A stretch of DNA of 64,000 nucleotides from JAXDJH01 sp034663635 (lineage in GTDB: Bacteria > Actinomycetota > CADDZG01 > WHSQ01). The notes beneath the pieces are model-generated. The model did not search any database. It saw only the letters and a program-made list of their open reading frames with translations, and was not told where the DNA came from. This document shows, piece after piece, positions 51,400-59,987 of the stretch (its first letter is position 1; each line of letters opens with the position of its first letter). Position numbers and translations under genes: made by a program. Where the stretch lies: the NCBI GenBank assembly GCA_034663635.1, contig JAXDJH010000013.1, positions 248,001-312,000 on the forward strand, given 5' to 3'.

Positions 51400-52050
51400 G
51401 TGGACGAGCAAGGACCCCCAACCGTTCCTGGAGGGCCGTCAGGTCCATCGCTGCCCGCCCCGGTCGACCCGTCCAGCGAGCCGACAGAGCCTCTTGTTCG
51501 CTCAACTCAACCCGGATACGTCCCACCAAGGCCGCCGGTCAGGGACGACCGGAACAAACTTCTCTTGATCGTTGCCGGACTCGTCGCACTTGCGCTCATA
51601 GGGATCCTGGCCCTGCGCTCAGGCGACGACGACAAGGACGCGAAACCGAACGACCAGGGCACTTCAGTTCCGAGCGAACCCACTGCGAAGACTCGCTTCA
51701 TCGAGGAGGCCGAGGCCCTGTGCGCAAAGAACTCGGCGAAGATGGCGAAGCTGAAGCAGCCGGTCAACCCAGCCGATGCGACCATCTACTACGCGCGCAC
51801 CGGCGAGGCCTTGCGCAAGCTGGTCAAGAAGATCAAAGGGCTGGATATCCCGTCGGCCGACAAACCCATCCTCGACAAGTTGTTCAAGACGCTGGACAAG
51901 CTGGTTGCCACGATCGATCAGCTCACCGTCGAGTCGGTGCGTAGCGGCGAACTCGCCACCCAAGCACTCAATCGGAAAGTTGGAAAGATAAACATTCGCG
52001 CGAACGCTCTCGCCCAGGAATACGGCCTCAACGGCTGCGTCCAGGGTTAG
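51400..52050 (+). CDS. Single-pass membrane protein, tandem paralogue B
   Basis: A 216-aa protein with the same plan as its neighbour: MDEQGPPTVP, a Pro-rich cytoplasmic stretch with EPTEPL, one membrane helix (about 50-68), an acidic linker (GDDDKD) and a helical external domain with two cysteines (EALCAKN and NGCVQG). GTG at 51400 after AAGGAG, 18 nt after paralogue A. The shared Thr-containing N-terminus could be a phosphorylation or FHA-binding site, but this is speculation. Function unknown. Confidence 0.8.
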   Translation: MDEQGPPTVPGGPSGPSLPAPVDPSSEPTEPLVRSTQPGYVPPRPPVRDDRNKLLLIVAGLVALALIGILALRSGDDDKDAKPNDQGTSVPSEPTAKTRFIEEAEALCAKNSAKMAKLKQPVNPADATIYYARTGEALRKLVKKIKGLDIPSADKPILDKLFKTLDKLVATIDQLTVESVRSGELATQALNRKVGKINIRANALAQEYGLNGCVQG

Positions 52051-52051
52051 G

Positions 52052-52813
52052 TCAGCGACCCTCGAATCTCGGCTCCCGCTTCTCGGCCATCGATCGGATG
52101 CCTTCCTGGAGGTCGGCACTCTCATAGGCACCGACGAGAAGTCGACTCAAGTCGTCTGACGTTTGGGCGGAGAGATGATCCACGACGCCCTGTATCGACC
52201 GCTTCGCGCCCTGGATCGAAAGCGGCGCGAGGGCGCCGACGTCTCGAGCAAAGTCTTTTACCTCCGACTCGAGTTCATCGAACGGAACGCTCTTCGTTAC
52301 GACGCCGGCGAGAGCCGCCTCGGCCCCCGAGAAACGCTTCCCCGCCATCAGGATCTCTTTTGCCACCCCGATCCCCGCGAGCAGAACTAATCGCTGGATG
52401 TTCTCGAAGTTGACGAGGATGCCGAGCCGAGATGAGGGGATCGCCAAAGCCGCATCGTCGGCGGTGATGCGAAAATCGCAGACGGTCGCGAGTTGAAACC
52501 CCCCGCCCAGCGCGGCTCCCTGGATCTTAGCCACCGTCGGAAGTCTGAATCGGGCAACCGCCTCGAGCATCCTTTCGAAGGCCGGCAGGAATTCGAGACC
52601 CCCGGGACCCGCTACGGCGGCGAAATCCGCGCCGGCGCAGAAAATCTTTCCGGCTCCCGCTACAACGACGGCTCGCGCGCCGCTCTGGTCTATCGACTCG
52701 AGCCCATCCACGATCGCGTCGCACAACTCGGTGGACAGAGCATTGCGTGCTTCCGGGCGGTTGAGGGTGAGCGTGGCAACGTCGTCGACGTGTGCTACCT
52801 CTACAAGCGACAT
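52052..52813 (-). CDS. Enoyl-CoA hydratase/isomerase-like protein lacking a catalytic glutamate
   Basis: A 253-aa crotonase-fold protein. The CoA-binding and oxyanion-hole segments are present (CAGADFAAV, IQGAALGGGFQLA). The usual catalytic glutamate position (PE in the strand before LGI) reads IPSSRLGIL, so one of the two hydratase glutamates seems replaced by serine. It may be an isomerase, a decarboxylase-like crotonase, or inactive. ATG at 52813, 10 nt after the small biotinyl-domain gene. The 3' end meets paralogue B, 1 nt apart. Confidence 0.85.
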   Translation of the reverse strand: MSLVEVAHVDDVATLTLNRPEARNALSTELCDAIVDGLESIDQSGARAVVVAGAGKIFCAGADFAAVAGPGGLEFLPAFERMLEAVARFRLPTVAKIQGAALGGGFQLATVCDFRITADDAALAIPSSRLGILVNFENIQRLVLLAGIGVAKEILMAGKRFSGAEAALAGVVTKSVPFDELESEVKDFARDVGALAPLSIQGAKRSIQGVVDHLSAQTSDDLSRLLVGAYESADLQEGIRSMAEKREPRFEGR

Positions 52814-52823
52814 CGAACGTGAG

Positions 52824-53039
52824 CTAGTCGATGGTCGCGATGACGTCGCCCTCTTGTACGACACCACCTTCTTTGACATTCAAGGAGGAAACCGTGCCCG
52901 AGGCGGTCGCCTCGACGGGGATCTCCATCTTCATCGACTCGAGGATGCAGATGGTGTCCCCCTCCGAGATCGCGTCGCCTTCGGACACGACGATCTTCCA
53001 TACGTTCGCGACCATCTCGGCCAGGACCTCTTCAGACAT
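52824..53039 (-). CDS. Stand-alone biotin carboxyl carrier (biotinyl) domain protein
   Basis: A 71-aa protein consisting of only a biotinyl/lipoyl domain. The biotinylation site is K37 in ESMKMEIP, in the typical hairpin. It would carry CO2 for an acyl-CoA carboxylase whose beta subunit may be the protein at 56724. No biotin carboxylase gene is visible. Most actinobacterial alpha subunits carry this domain fused, so a free one is notable. ATG at 53039, 2 nt after the BKACE gene stop. Confidence 0.9.
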   Translation of the reverse strand: MSEEVLAEMVANVWKIVVSEGDAISEGDTICILESMKMEIPVEATASGTVSSLNVKEGGVVQEGDVIATID

Positions 53040-53041
53040 AT

Positions 53042-53932
53042 CTATTGCTCCAATCCGCTGCGGTCTGGTGGGTTGGGAAGCGAAAGCAATGCGCGCGCCT
53101 CCGACGGGGAAGCCACGGAGCGGCCGGAAAGTTGCACGAGTTGCGCCGCGGCGTCGACGAGGTCGCCATTCGAAGACGCCATCTCGCCGGACGGGACGTA
53201 GAAGTTGTCTTCAAGACCCACTCGGACATTGCCCCCAAGGGACGTGGCGGCCGCAACGAGCTCCCACTGTTTCCGGCTGATCGCGATGACTTCCCAGGTG
53301 CTGGGTTGCGGAAGAAGGCTCGCCATGTGGGCAAGGGTCTCGGCTCGCGCCGGGGCGCCGCCGAGGACTCCCAGGATCAAAGAGAACTGGATCGGCGTTT
53401 TGATCAGTCCCATGTCCAGCAAAGGCATCACGTTTCCTATGTGCCCCGTGTCGAAACATTCGCATTCCGGCTTGACGTCGACCGAGTTCATCCTCTCGAG
53501 CAGGAACGTGATGTCCGAGAACGGATTCGCGAAAACGAATTCGAAGACGAAGGACTTGCGTTTCGAGGAGTACTTCGCGTAGTTCATCGAACCCATGTTC
53601 AAGGCGCCGAGTTCGGGCTTCAGGGCGACGATCTGGTGAACGCGCTCCTCCATCGGGACCCCGACCGCGCCCGTCGAGTAGTTGATGATCACGTCGGGCA
53701 CCTCGGCCAGGATCGCCTGAGTGATCGCCCTGTATTCCTCGACTCGATAGCTGGGGGTCCCGTCCGGATAACGAGCGTGGATATGGAGAACCGAGGCCCC
53801 CGCGTCGCAGGCCCTTCGGGCCTCCTTCGCGTAGTCCTCGGGCGTGTAAGGGATGCCGGGGCACTGATCCCGGTTGGCCGCTACTCCGCTCATGGCACAG
53901 GTGATCACGCACGCATCCACGGGGCGAGACAT
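53042..53932 (-). CDS. BKACE-family beta-keto acid cleavage enzyme (DUF849)
   Basis: A 296-aa TIM-barrel enzyme of the beta-keto acid cleavage family, which condenses a beta-keto acid with acetyl-CoA. The metal-binding H-x-H is in VLHIHARYPDG and the conserved glutamate is in VRVGLEDNFYV. MGSMNYAKYS and the CFDTGHI segment agree with the family. The specific keto acid is not clear. The frame is open upstream; ATG at 53932 gives the standard N-terminus. It is followed by the biotinyl-domain and crotonase genes in one run and is divergent from upp. Confidence 0.9.
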   Translation of the reverse strand: MSRPVDACVITCAMSGVAANRDQCPGIPYTPEDYAKEARRACDAGASVLHIHARYPDGTPSYRVEEYRAITQAILAEVPDVIINYSTGAVGVPMEERVHQIVALKPELGALNMGSMNYAKYSSKRKSFVFEFVFANPFSDITFLLERMNSVDVKPECECFDTGHIGNVMPLLDMGLIKTPIQFSLILGVLGGAPARAETLAHMASLLPQPSTWEVIAISRKQWELVAAATSLGGNVRVGLEDNFYVPSGEMASSNGDLVDAAAQLVQLSGRSVASPSEARALLSLPNPPDRSGLEQ

Positions 53933-53944
53933 TATCCTGCCGCC

Positions 53945-54568
53945 GTGAGCGTCACCATCGTCGATCATCCCCTCGCCCAGCATCTGCTTCTCGCTTTGCG
54001 CGATGAGTCGACCAAGCCCCAACAATTCAGGGTTCTCACGAAACAGCTCACGACGATCCTGATGCTCGAGGCGACGAAAGACCTCGCGACCAGGGAGACG
54101 ACCGTCACGACGCCACTCGAGGAGACGACAGGCCGGGTACTCGCCGAACCGATGGTGGCGGTGCCGATCCTGAGAGCCGGCCTAGGGATGCTCGATGCGG
54201 TGGTCGAGCTGTTCCCCGAGGTGCGGGTTGGCTACCTCGGCCTCGAGCGGGACGAAGCGACGTTCGAACCGTCCGAGTACTACGCAAAGCTCCCGCGACT
54301 CGAAGACGCTCACACATTCGTGCTCGACCCGATGCTGGCGACCGGCGGGTCTGCGAGCGCGGCCCTCAGCTCGGTGAAGAACGCCGGAGCCAAGTGGGTG
54401 AGGATGGTGTCGATCGTCTCCGCCCCCGAAGGCATCAAGGCTTTGGAGTCGGACCACCCCGATGTCGACATCTACACGTCGGCAGTCGATCGTGAACTAA
54501 GCCCGAGCGCGTACATCATGCCGGGACTCGGCGACTTCGGCGATCGACTCTTCGGCACCGAGCCCTAA
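53945..54568 (+). CDS. upp: Uracil phosphoribosyltransferase
   Basis: A 207-aa enzyme making UMP from uracil and PRPP. The PRPP motif is FVLDPMLATGGSASAAL. The N-terminus TIVDHPLAQHLLLALRDEST and the C-terminal YIMPGLGDFGDRLFGT are diagnostic. The frame is open upstream across the BKACE gene on the other strand, but GTG at 53945 gives the family N-terminus. The divergent gap to the BKACE start is only 12 bp. Confidence 0.97.
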   Translation: MSVTIVDHPLAQHLLLALRDESTKPQQFRVLTKQLTTILMLEATKDLATRETTVTTPLEETTGRVLAEPMVAVPILRAGLGMLDAVVELFPEVRVGYLGLERDEATFEPSEYYAKLPRLEDAHTFVLDPMLATGGSASAALSSVKNAGAKWVRMVSIVSAPEGIKALESDHPDVDIYTSAVDRELSPSAYIMPGLGDFGDRLFGTEP

Positions 54569-54578
54569 CGCGATCCTC

Positions 54579-54830
54579 GTGCCGACCGCGGGCCCCGTCG
54601 AGTTCAGCACCGGCGATCTCGTCATCCTCGTCGCTGCAGTGGCGCTGTCTTTCCTCGCGGTCCCTCTCATTGTCGGAGCGATCGCAGCCATCCTCTACAC
54701 CCGGCGTACGCCGCCGGAGCAGCGAGAGAAACGCGGTCGCCTGAAGATGTTCATGCTTTGGACGTCCCTCGCGTTCCTCGTGCAGATAGCCGTGCTGGCA
54801 CTTTGGGGCTGGATCACAGGCTCGAGTTAG
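54579..54830 (+). CDS. Small membrane protein
   Basis: An 83-aa protein with two predicted membrane helices (about 13-38 and 58-80) and a basic, charged loop between (RRTPPEQREKRGRLK). GTG at 54579 is 10 nt after upp, so it is probably co-transcribed. No family is recognised. Confidence 0.6.
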   Translation: MPTAGPVEFSTGDLVILVAAVALSFLAVPLIVGAIAAILYTRRTPPEQREKRGRLKMFMLWTSLAFLVQIAVLALWGWITGSS

Positions 54831-54855
54831 CTGCCCCCTACCCTGAGTGTGTGAG

Positions 54856-55734
54856 TTACCACGGGCCGGTTTGGGTTCGAAGGCGGTCTAGGTAGCGCAG
54901 CATGTGTTCGGTCGTTTCTTTCGGTTTCTCTTGCTGCGTCCAGTGGCCGCAGTCTTCGATCATCACGGTCTCCAGGTCGGGAACGCGCGTCTCCATCCCT
55001 TGGGCGAGGCCGGGATGTAGGACCGGGTCGCCCTCCGCGGTGATCATGAGACACGGCACTTCGATCTTCAGATCGTCGACGTCCGCCAGCAGCTCCCAGT
55101 TGCGATCCATGTTTCGGTAGTACTCGATCGGAGGAGTGATGGCTCCCTTGGGACTGAACTGCTCGAGGTAGCGATCGACGTCTGCATCGCTGAAGACCTC
55201 GCCGTGGACCGTCGACCATCCTCGATAGAACTTCAACAGGAACCCGCGAGGGTCGGCATCGAACGCCTGCTCCGCCACGCCCGGCTCTTGGAACATCGTG
55301 ATGTAGTTGTGCTTGTCCGAAGCCATCGCGAAGACCTGGGTCGGTGGGATGTCGAAACGAGGGAGGTCGGGCGTATTGAGGCCGATCACCCCGGCCGTCC
55401 GCTCGGGATACACGAGAACAAACGGCCAGACCAACAGACCACCCCAATCGTGTCCGACCATCACTGCGCGCTCGTGCCCCAACGCGGGGATCAACTCCGC
55501 GAGACAACGAGAGATCCAGTTCACGTCGTAAGTGACCGCGGGCTTGTCGGACCGGCCGTATCCCGGCATGTCGATAGCGACTGCACGGAATCCTGCATCC
55601 GCTATCGGGGCCAGTTGATGCCGCCACGAGTACCAGAACTCCGGAAATCCATGACACAGAAGAACGAGGGGGCCTTCGCCTTCGGACACGTAATAGAGGC
55701 GGATCCCGTTGGTTACTGCGTAGCCGTCGCTCAC
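54856..55734 (-). CDS. Alpha/beta hydrolase, epoxide hydrolase type
   Basis: A 292-aa enzyme with the epoxide-hydrolase set: oxyanion motif HGFPEFWYSWRHQ, nucleophile D in VGHDWGGLL, and histidine in EDCGHWTQQEKP. A nucleophile Asp (rather than Ser) supports epoxide hydrolase or haloalkane dehalogenase. GTG at 55734 overlaps the potassium channel stop (GTGA). The substrate is unknown. Confidence 0.9.
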   Translation of the reverse strand: MSDGYAVTNGIRLYYVSEGEGPLVLLCHGFPEFWYSWRHQLAPIADAGFRAVAIDMPGYGRSDKPAVTYDVNWISRCLAELIPALGHERAVMVGHDWGGLLVWPFVLVYPERTAGVIGLNTPDLPRFDIPPTQVFAMASDKHNYITMFQEPGVAEQAFDADPRGFLLKFYRGWSTVHGEVFSDADVDRYLEQFSPKGAITPPIEYYRNMDRNWELLADVDDLKIEVPCLMITAEGDPVLHPGLAQGMETRVPDLETVMIEDCGHWTQQEKPKETTEHMLRYLDRLRTQTGPW

Positions 55735-56720
55735 TGACGCTCCAACGGCCTAAGTGTGTCGCGCTCTCCTAGGAGAACCAGAACGTCGCCCTCGCCGATC
55801 ACCAGGTCATCGTCGGGCGGCGCGAGGACGTCCCCTCCAGCCTGCCGGACGGCCAGCGCTTGAGCCTCGCCCTTGACCTCTCCGAGCTTGCGGCCGACGT
55901 GGCGGGAGCCGACTTCGATACGAACCTCTTCGAGCCTCAACGGAGGACCCTCTGTCTCGACTTCCAGGAAGTCCACGACTCCTGGATTGATCGCGGCGAC
56001 GGCCATCTCACGGCCGGCCGTTACGAACGGGGAGTAAACGCGGTTCGCGCCGGCGGTTCGGAGACGTTCGATGGACTCCTCCTGTGAAGCTCGCGCCACG
56101 ATCCATAGTTTCGGGTTCGCAGCTCTAGCGGTCATCGTTATGAAGATGTTCTCGGCGTCGTCGTCGACCACGCTGAGCAGCGCTCGTGCACGCAAGATCC
56201 CAGCTTCCTGCAGATCCTCCTTGCGCGTTGCATCGGCGGTCAGGTGAGCAAATCCGTCCTCGGTGAGATCATGCGCGCGGTCCTCGCTACGATCCATGAC
56301 CAAGAACGGGACGCCCTCGCTCGCGAATGCTGCAGCGACGGTGCGACCCACGCGTCCATACCCGCACACGATGAAGTGGTCTTGCAGTTCCCGGACCCGT
56401 TTACTCAAGCGTCTCCTCCTGATGCGTTCCCGGACGGGATCCTCCAACAGCACACTGGCTGCGATGCTGAGCGTGAGGACTAGCAGGGTAGCTCCGAGGA
56501 CCAGGAGCGTGATCGTGAAGAGCTTGGCGTTGGTATCAAGCGCTCGCACCTCGGTGTAGCCGACCGTCGTCATCGTCATGACGGTCATGTAGAGCGCATC
56601 GATGACCGACCACCCGAACACCACGACGTAGCCGAGCACGCCATAAAACAGCACCCCGAGCGCTGAGAGAGCCGGGAACTTGAGCGGCGCCCACGGGGTG
56701 GGTTGTCGGTCTTTCGGCAT
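55731..56720 (-). CDS. Two-helix potassium channel with RCK/TrkA domains
   Basis: A 329-aa channel. Two membrane helices flank the selectivity filter TVGYTE (about residues 50-58), followed by a TrkA-N/RCK domain (VCGYGRVGRTVAAAF, about 118-235) and a TrkA-C domain. The filter is TVGYT instead of TVGYG, as seen in many related prokaryotic channels. It resembles MthK/Kch-like ligand-gated potassium channels. ATG at 56720 lies 3 nt after the carboxylase beta-subunit stop; the epoxide-hydrolase gene overlaps its end. Confidence 0.92.
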   Translation of the reverse strand: MPKDRQPTPWAPLKFPALSALGVLFYGVLGYVVVFGWSVIDALYMTVMTMTTVGYTEVRALDTNAKLFTITLLVLGATLLVLTLSIAASVLLEDPVRERIRRRRLSKRVRELQDHFIVCGYGRVGRTVAAAFASEGVPFLVMDRSEDRAHDLTEDGFAHLTADATRKEDLQEAGILRARALLSVVDDDAENIFITMTARAANPKLWIVARASQEESIERLRTAGANRVYSPFVTAGREMAVAAINPGVVDFLEVETEGPPLRLEEVRIEVGSRHVGRKLGEVKGEAQALAVRQAGGDVLAPPDDDLVIGEGDVLVLLGERDTLRPLERQ

Positions 56721-56723
56721 CGA

Positions 56724-58346
56724 TCAGACGGGCAAGACGCCGTGTTTGCGCCAGGGCCGCTCCACCGTCTTGTTGCGAGAGGCCTCCAGTCCTCTGGCCA
56801 GGACCAGCCTGGTGTCGGCCGGGTCGATCAAGTCGTCGACGAATGCCCAACCTGCAGCGACGTACGGCGAGATCTGATCGCGGATCACTCCGACCATGTT
56901 GTTGCGAGCCTCCTCCTGTTGGTCCTCAGGCATCGCCTCGATCTGCTTACGGAAGATGATGTTCACCGCCCCCTCGGGCCCCATCACCGAGATCTCCGCG
57001 GTCGGCCATGCCACGATCAGATCGGGCTCGTAAGCCCGCCCGTTCATGACGTAATACCCGGCCCCATAACCCTTTCTCGTCACGACTGTGAACTTCGGAA
57101 CGGTCGCCTCGGCGACCGCGAAGAGCATCTTGGCCCCGTGTCGGATGATCCCCTGCTTCTCGACCGCGCTGCCCACCAAGAAACCGGGGCAGTCCATCAG
57201 AAACACCAGGGGTATCGAGAACGCGTCGCAGAGCCAGACGAAGCGCGCCGCCTTGTCGGCCGAGTTGACGTCGAGCGCTCCTCCGAGGAACTTCGGCTGG
57301 TTCGCGACGATCCCGACGCTGCGTCCTCCGATCCGTGCGAAACCGGTCACGAGGTTCCTCGCCCAATCGGGCTTCATCGGGAAGAAGTCGCCGTCGTCGA
57401 CGATTTCCGCGATCACCTTGTGAACGTCGTAAGCCTGGCGCGGGTTGGCGGGCACGATGTCGTAAAGCGCTTCGTTGCGACGGTCGATCGGATCGCCGGT
57501 GTCGTGCTCCGGGATCTCGCCTTTGTTGTTCGAAGGGAAGTAACCGAGGTACTTGCGGACGGCGGTCAGGCACTCTTGATCGTCGGCGACCTCGAGATCC
57601 GCGACTCCCGACAACTTGGTGTGCACCTTCGAGCCACCCATGTCTTCGGCGGTCACGTCCTCACCGACTGCGGCCTTCACCAGATGAGGTCCGGCGAGGG
57701 CCATGTTGGAGGTGCCCTTCACCATGGGGACGAAGTCGGCCAAGCCCGGGATGTAAGCGGTGCCCGCTGCACCCGGTCCCATCATCGCCGCGACCTGCGG
57801 GATGACTCCGCTCATGATCACCTGCTCGCGGAAGAGATCGCCCGTCCGGGCGAACATCGATCCGGTCGCTTCCTGGATGCGCGCGCCGGCGGAGTCGATC
57901 AACCAAACGAGTGGGATCCGCTCGCGCAGCACGAGCTCGCGCATCCGCCCTGCTTTGATCTCTCCCACCATCCCGATCGATCCGGCCATCACTGTGAAGT
58001 CGTAGGCGATCACCCCGACTTTTCGGCCGTTGATCTCGCCGACGCCGGTGATCACCCCGTCGGCAGGAGTGTTCTTCCCCTGCATGGCGGGAGATTGCGA
58101 CTGATGGTGAGCGAGAAGCCCATGCTCGTGAAAAGTGTCTTCGTCGAACAAGAGCTCCAGTCGCTCTCGAACCGTGAGCTTGCTCTGAGAATGCTGCCGC
58201 TCGACCCGCTCGGCGCCGCCCATCTCGCGGGCCGTGTCTTTGCGCTTGTTGAGCTCCTCGACGTGCCCGCGCATATCCGGGCCCTCGTAGCTGTACTGGA
58301 TCTTGGCGCGCTCCTCGACGGGAGGCGCCTCTGAGGCGTCAGACAT
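56724..58346 (-). CDS. Acyl-CoA carboxylase beta subunit (propionyl-CoA carboxylase type)
   Basis: A 540-aa carboxyltransferase that moves CO2 from biotin to an acyl-CoA, probably propionyl- or acetyl-CoA. It has MFARTGDLFREQ, GAAGTAYIPGLADF, GGSKVHTKLSGVAD and the C-terminal MGPEGAVNIIFRKQ. ATG at 58346 has GGAGG upstream. Downstream are the potassium channel and the epoxide hydrolase, unrelated in function. The biotinyl carrier at 52824 could be its partner; the biotin carboxylase is not in the window. Confidence 0.94.
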   Translation of the reverse strand: MSDASEAPPVEERAKIQYSYEGPDMRGHVEELNKRKDTAREMGGAERVERQHSQSKLTVRERLELLFDEDTFHEHGLLAHHQSQSPAMQGKNTPADGVITGVGEINGRKVGVIAYDFTVMAGSIGMVGEIKAGRMRELVLRERIPLVWLIDSAGARIQEATGSMFARTGDLFREQVIMSGVIPQVAAMMGPGAAGTAYIPGLADFVPMVKGTSNMALAGPHLVKAAVGEDVTAEDMGGSKVHTKLSGVADLEVADDQECLTAVRKYLGYFPSNNKGEIPEHDTGDPIDRRNEALYDIVPANPRQAYDVHKVIAEIVDDGDFFPMKPDWARNLVTGFARIGGRSVGIVANQPKFLGGALDVNSADKAARFVWLCDAFSIPLVFLMDCPGFLVGSAVEKQGIIRHGAKMLFAVAEATVPKFTVVTRKGYGAGYYVMNGRAYEPDLIVAWPTAEISVMGPEGAVNIIFRKQIEAMPEDQQEEARNNMVGVIRDQISPYVAAGWAFVDDLIDPADTRLVLARGLEASRNKTVERPWRKHGVLPV

Positions 58347-58373
58347 CGGATACCTCCAACTGGGACCCTTCGC

Positions 58374-58388
58374 CGGCGTGTCACGCCG
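58374..58388. other. Short hairpin between crotonase and carboxylase genes
   Basis: In the 72-bp gap, CGGCGTGTCACGCCG is a short palindrome that can form CGGCG/CGCCG around a 5-nt loop. No T tract follows, so a terminator role is doubtful. Confidence 0.3.
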
Positions 58389-58418
58389 AAGTCTTCCGGG
58401 GTCTCGCTGCCTGGGAGG

Positions 58419-59210
58419 CTATCTGTTCTTCCATTCCGGCTCCCTTTTCTGGAGCCAGGCGGTTACGCCTTCTACGGTGTCTTCTGATTCCAGGGCCACG
58501 GTCAACATTCCGGCTAGGTAGTCCAGGGCCTCTTGGGTTTCCATATCTTCGGCCCGGTAGAAGGATCGTTTGCCCAGCGCGGTTATCAGCTGGCTCTTCT
58601 TAAGAAGATGCCCGGTCATGTCGTTCACGGCGTTGTCGAGGTCGTCGGGGCTCGCGACCCGGTTCACGAATCCCCACCTGTGCGCCTCCTCCGCCTGCAT
58701 CCGACGGCCGGTGAGCATGAGCTCTAGGGCCACTTTCCTCGGTAGGTCGCGCTGGATGACCGTCGAGATCATGAACGGCCACAGGCCTATGTTGATCTCG
58801 GGGGTGCCCATCTCGGCGGCGTCGCTGGCGACGACCAAGTCGCAGGCGAGCATCAAGCCGAACCCTCCCGCCAACGCGTGTCCGTTGACGCGAGCGACGA
58901 TCGGAAGGCGGGATCTTCGCATCTGCATGAATAAGTCGCCGAGCTCAGATCGAAGGAAATGTTGAGCAACGCGGCTCGCGTCGGTCATCCCGCCGAGATC
59001 GCCGCCCGCGCAGAAAGCCTTGTCGCCGGCGCCGGTTAGAACGACGGCGCGCACTGCCCCGTCATCCTCGGCCGCCAACAGGGCCTGCGCGATCCCGGTC
59101 ACGACGTCGGGGTTGATCGAATTACGGCGCTCGGGCCGGTTGATAGTGATGGTCGCAACGCCGTCGGCGACGGCGGTGAGAACCACTTTCTCGTCGGGCA
59201 CCTCAGGCAC
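58419..59210 (-). CDS. Enoyl-CoA hydratase
   Basis: A 263-aa crotonase-fold enzyme. The oxyanion-hole segments CAGGDLGGM and NGHALAGGFGLM are present, and the catalytic glutamate is found in GTPEINIGLWP, unlike the paralogue at 52052. ITINRPERRNSIN is the usual N-terminal signature. GTG at 59210 overlaps the winged-helix gene's stop by one base (TAGTG). A role in fatty-acid or branched-chain degradation is likely. Confidence 0.92.
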   Translation of the reverse strand: MPEVPDEKVVLTAVADGVATITINRPERRNSINPDVVTGIAQALLAAEDDGAVRAVVLTGAGDKAFCAGGDLGGMTDASRVAQHFLRSELGDLFMQMRRSRLPIVARVNGHALAGGFGLMLACDLVVASDAAEMGTPEINIGLWPFMISTVIQRDLPRKVALELMLTGRRMQAEEAHRWGFVNRVASPDDLDNAVNDMTGHLLKKSQLITALGKRSFYRAEDMETQEALDYLAGMLTVALESEDTVEGVTAWLQKREPEWKNR

Positions 59211-59839
59211 TAAGACCCGGACCTCAAGATGTCGAGCACGGCGCGAGCGTCCTCATCCTCGACCGGAGCGGCTGCGGTGGGGATGCGTTGGGGCCCTCCG
59301 AACGCTTTGCGAAGGTTCTCCTCAGCGCGCTCCAACGCTTCCTCCGCGGCCCTCAGCCTGATCCGGAGATCGGTCTCTCTCTCGTTGGCTTCCTCGATGG
59401 CGCCCTCGAGCTGCTCGACGCGGCGCTGGGAGCTCTCGTTCTGGGAGGCGAAGACGTCCACCTGAGCCGAGCGCAGCGCGTCATCTCTGCCCAGTTCCAA
59501 TAAGCGGTCGACGACGGCCCGTCCGAGATCGTTGTAGTCGAGGCGGGCGGATCGCTTGCCGCCACGACTCGGGAGCATCGACTCGGCGTCCTGCAGTGTC
59601 ACGGGGGCATTGGACCGGACGGAGATGATCGTCTTGCGATCCCGGCGGCCACGCTGGACGACCTCGATCCGACCGAGTTCTTCGAGGAGCTTGATCGCCT
59701 CGGCGCTGCGGGCGGAGTTCAACCCTGCATCGACGGCAACCGCTCGAAGCGTGCCCTCGAAATGCCCACCGTTTGAAGAAGCCTTATCGATGCTTTCGAG
59801 CAGGCGCGTAGCCTGCTCGTGAAGATTGGTACGAGCCAC
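59210..59839 (-). CDS. Winged-helix-like protein with C-terminal coiled coil
   Basis: A 209-aa protein. Residues about 5-80 look like a winged-helix fold (FEGTLRAVAVDAGLNSARSAEAIKLLEELGRIEVVQRGRRDRKTI, read in parts). A coiled coil covers about 120-185 (SSQRRVEQLEGAIEEANERE). It may be a transcription factor or a structural DNA-binding protein; no family is recognised. GTG at 59839 with AGGGG upstream gives a natural N-terminus (VARTNLHEQATRLL). It is coupled to the enoyl-CoA hydratase. Confidence 0.65.
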   Translation of the reverse strand: MARTNLHEQATRLLESIDKASSNGGHFEGTLRAVAVDAGLNSARSAEAIKLLEELGRIEVVQRGRRDRKTIISVRSNAPVTLQDAESMLPSRGGKRSARLDYNDLGRAVVDRLLELGRDDALRSAQVDVFASQNESSQRRVEQLEGAIEEANERETDLRIRLRAAEEALERAEENLRKAFGGPQRIPTAAAPVEDEDARAVLDILRSGS

Positions 59840-59965
59840 AGCACTCGACCCCTTGATCGCCCTAGATTGATAGCCCTGCCACCGCTGAAGCAATCCTAGG
59901 GGCAGCGGGTAACTACATTCAATCCCTGATCGCGCGGACGAGGGATTGGGTTAAAGGAAGCTGAA

Positions 59966-59987
59966 GGCCCGGTCGTGCGACCGGGTC
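59966..59987 (-). terminator. Hairpin overlapping the bldC stop codon
   Basis: GGCCCGGTCG/CGACCGGGTC forms a 10-bp stem (one G-U pair) with a 2-nt centre, so the last pairs open to a 4-nt loop. In the bldC transcript it begins at the stop codon and is followed by UUCAGCUUCCUUUAA. It is probably the bldC terminator. The rest of the 146-bp gap 59840-59985 shows nothing clear. Confidence 0.5.

Noticed and set aside
53045..53944. Upstream extension of upp across the BKACE gene
   Set aside because: It is antisense to BKACE with no conserved content; GTG 53945 gives the standard upp N-terminus.
56703..58334. A very long open frame antisense to the acyl-CoA carboxylase beta subunit gene
   Set aside because: It mirrors a well-conserved carboxylase with full motifs; long antisense frames are expected in GC-rich DNA and this one has no recognisable domain.
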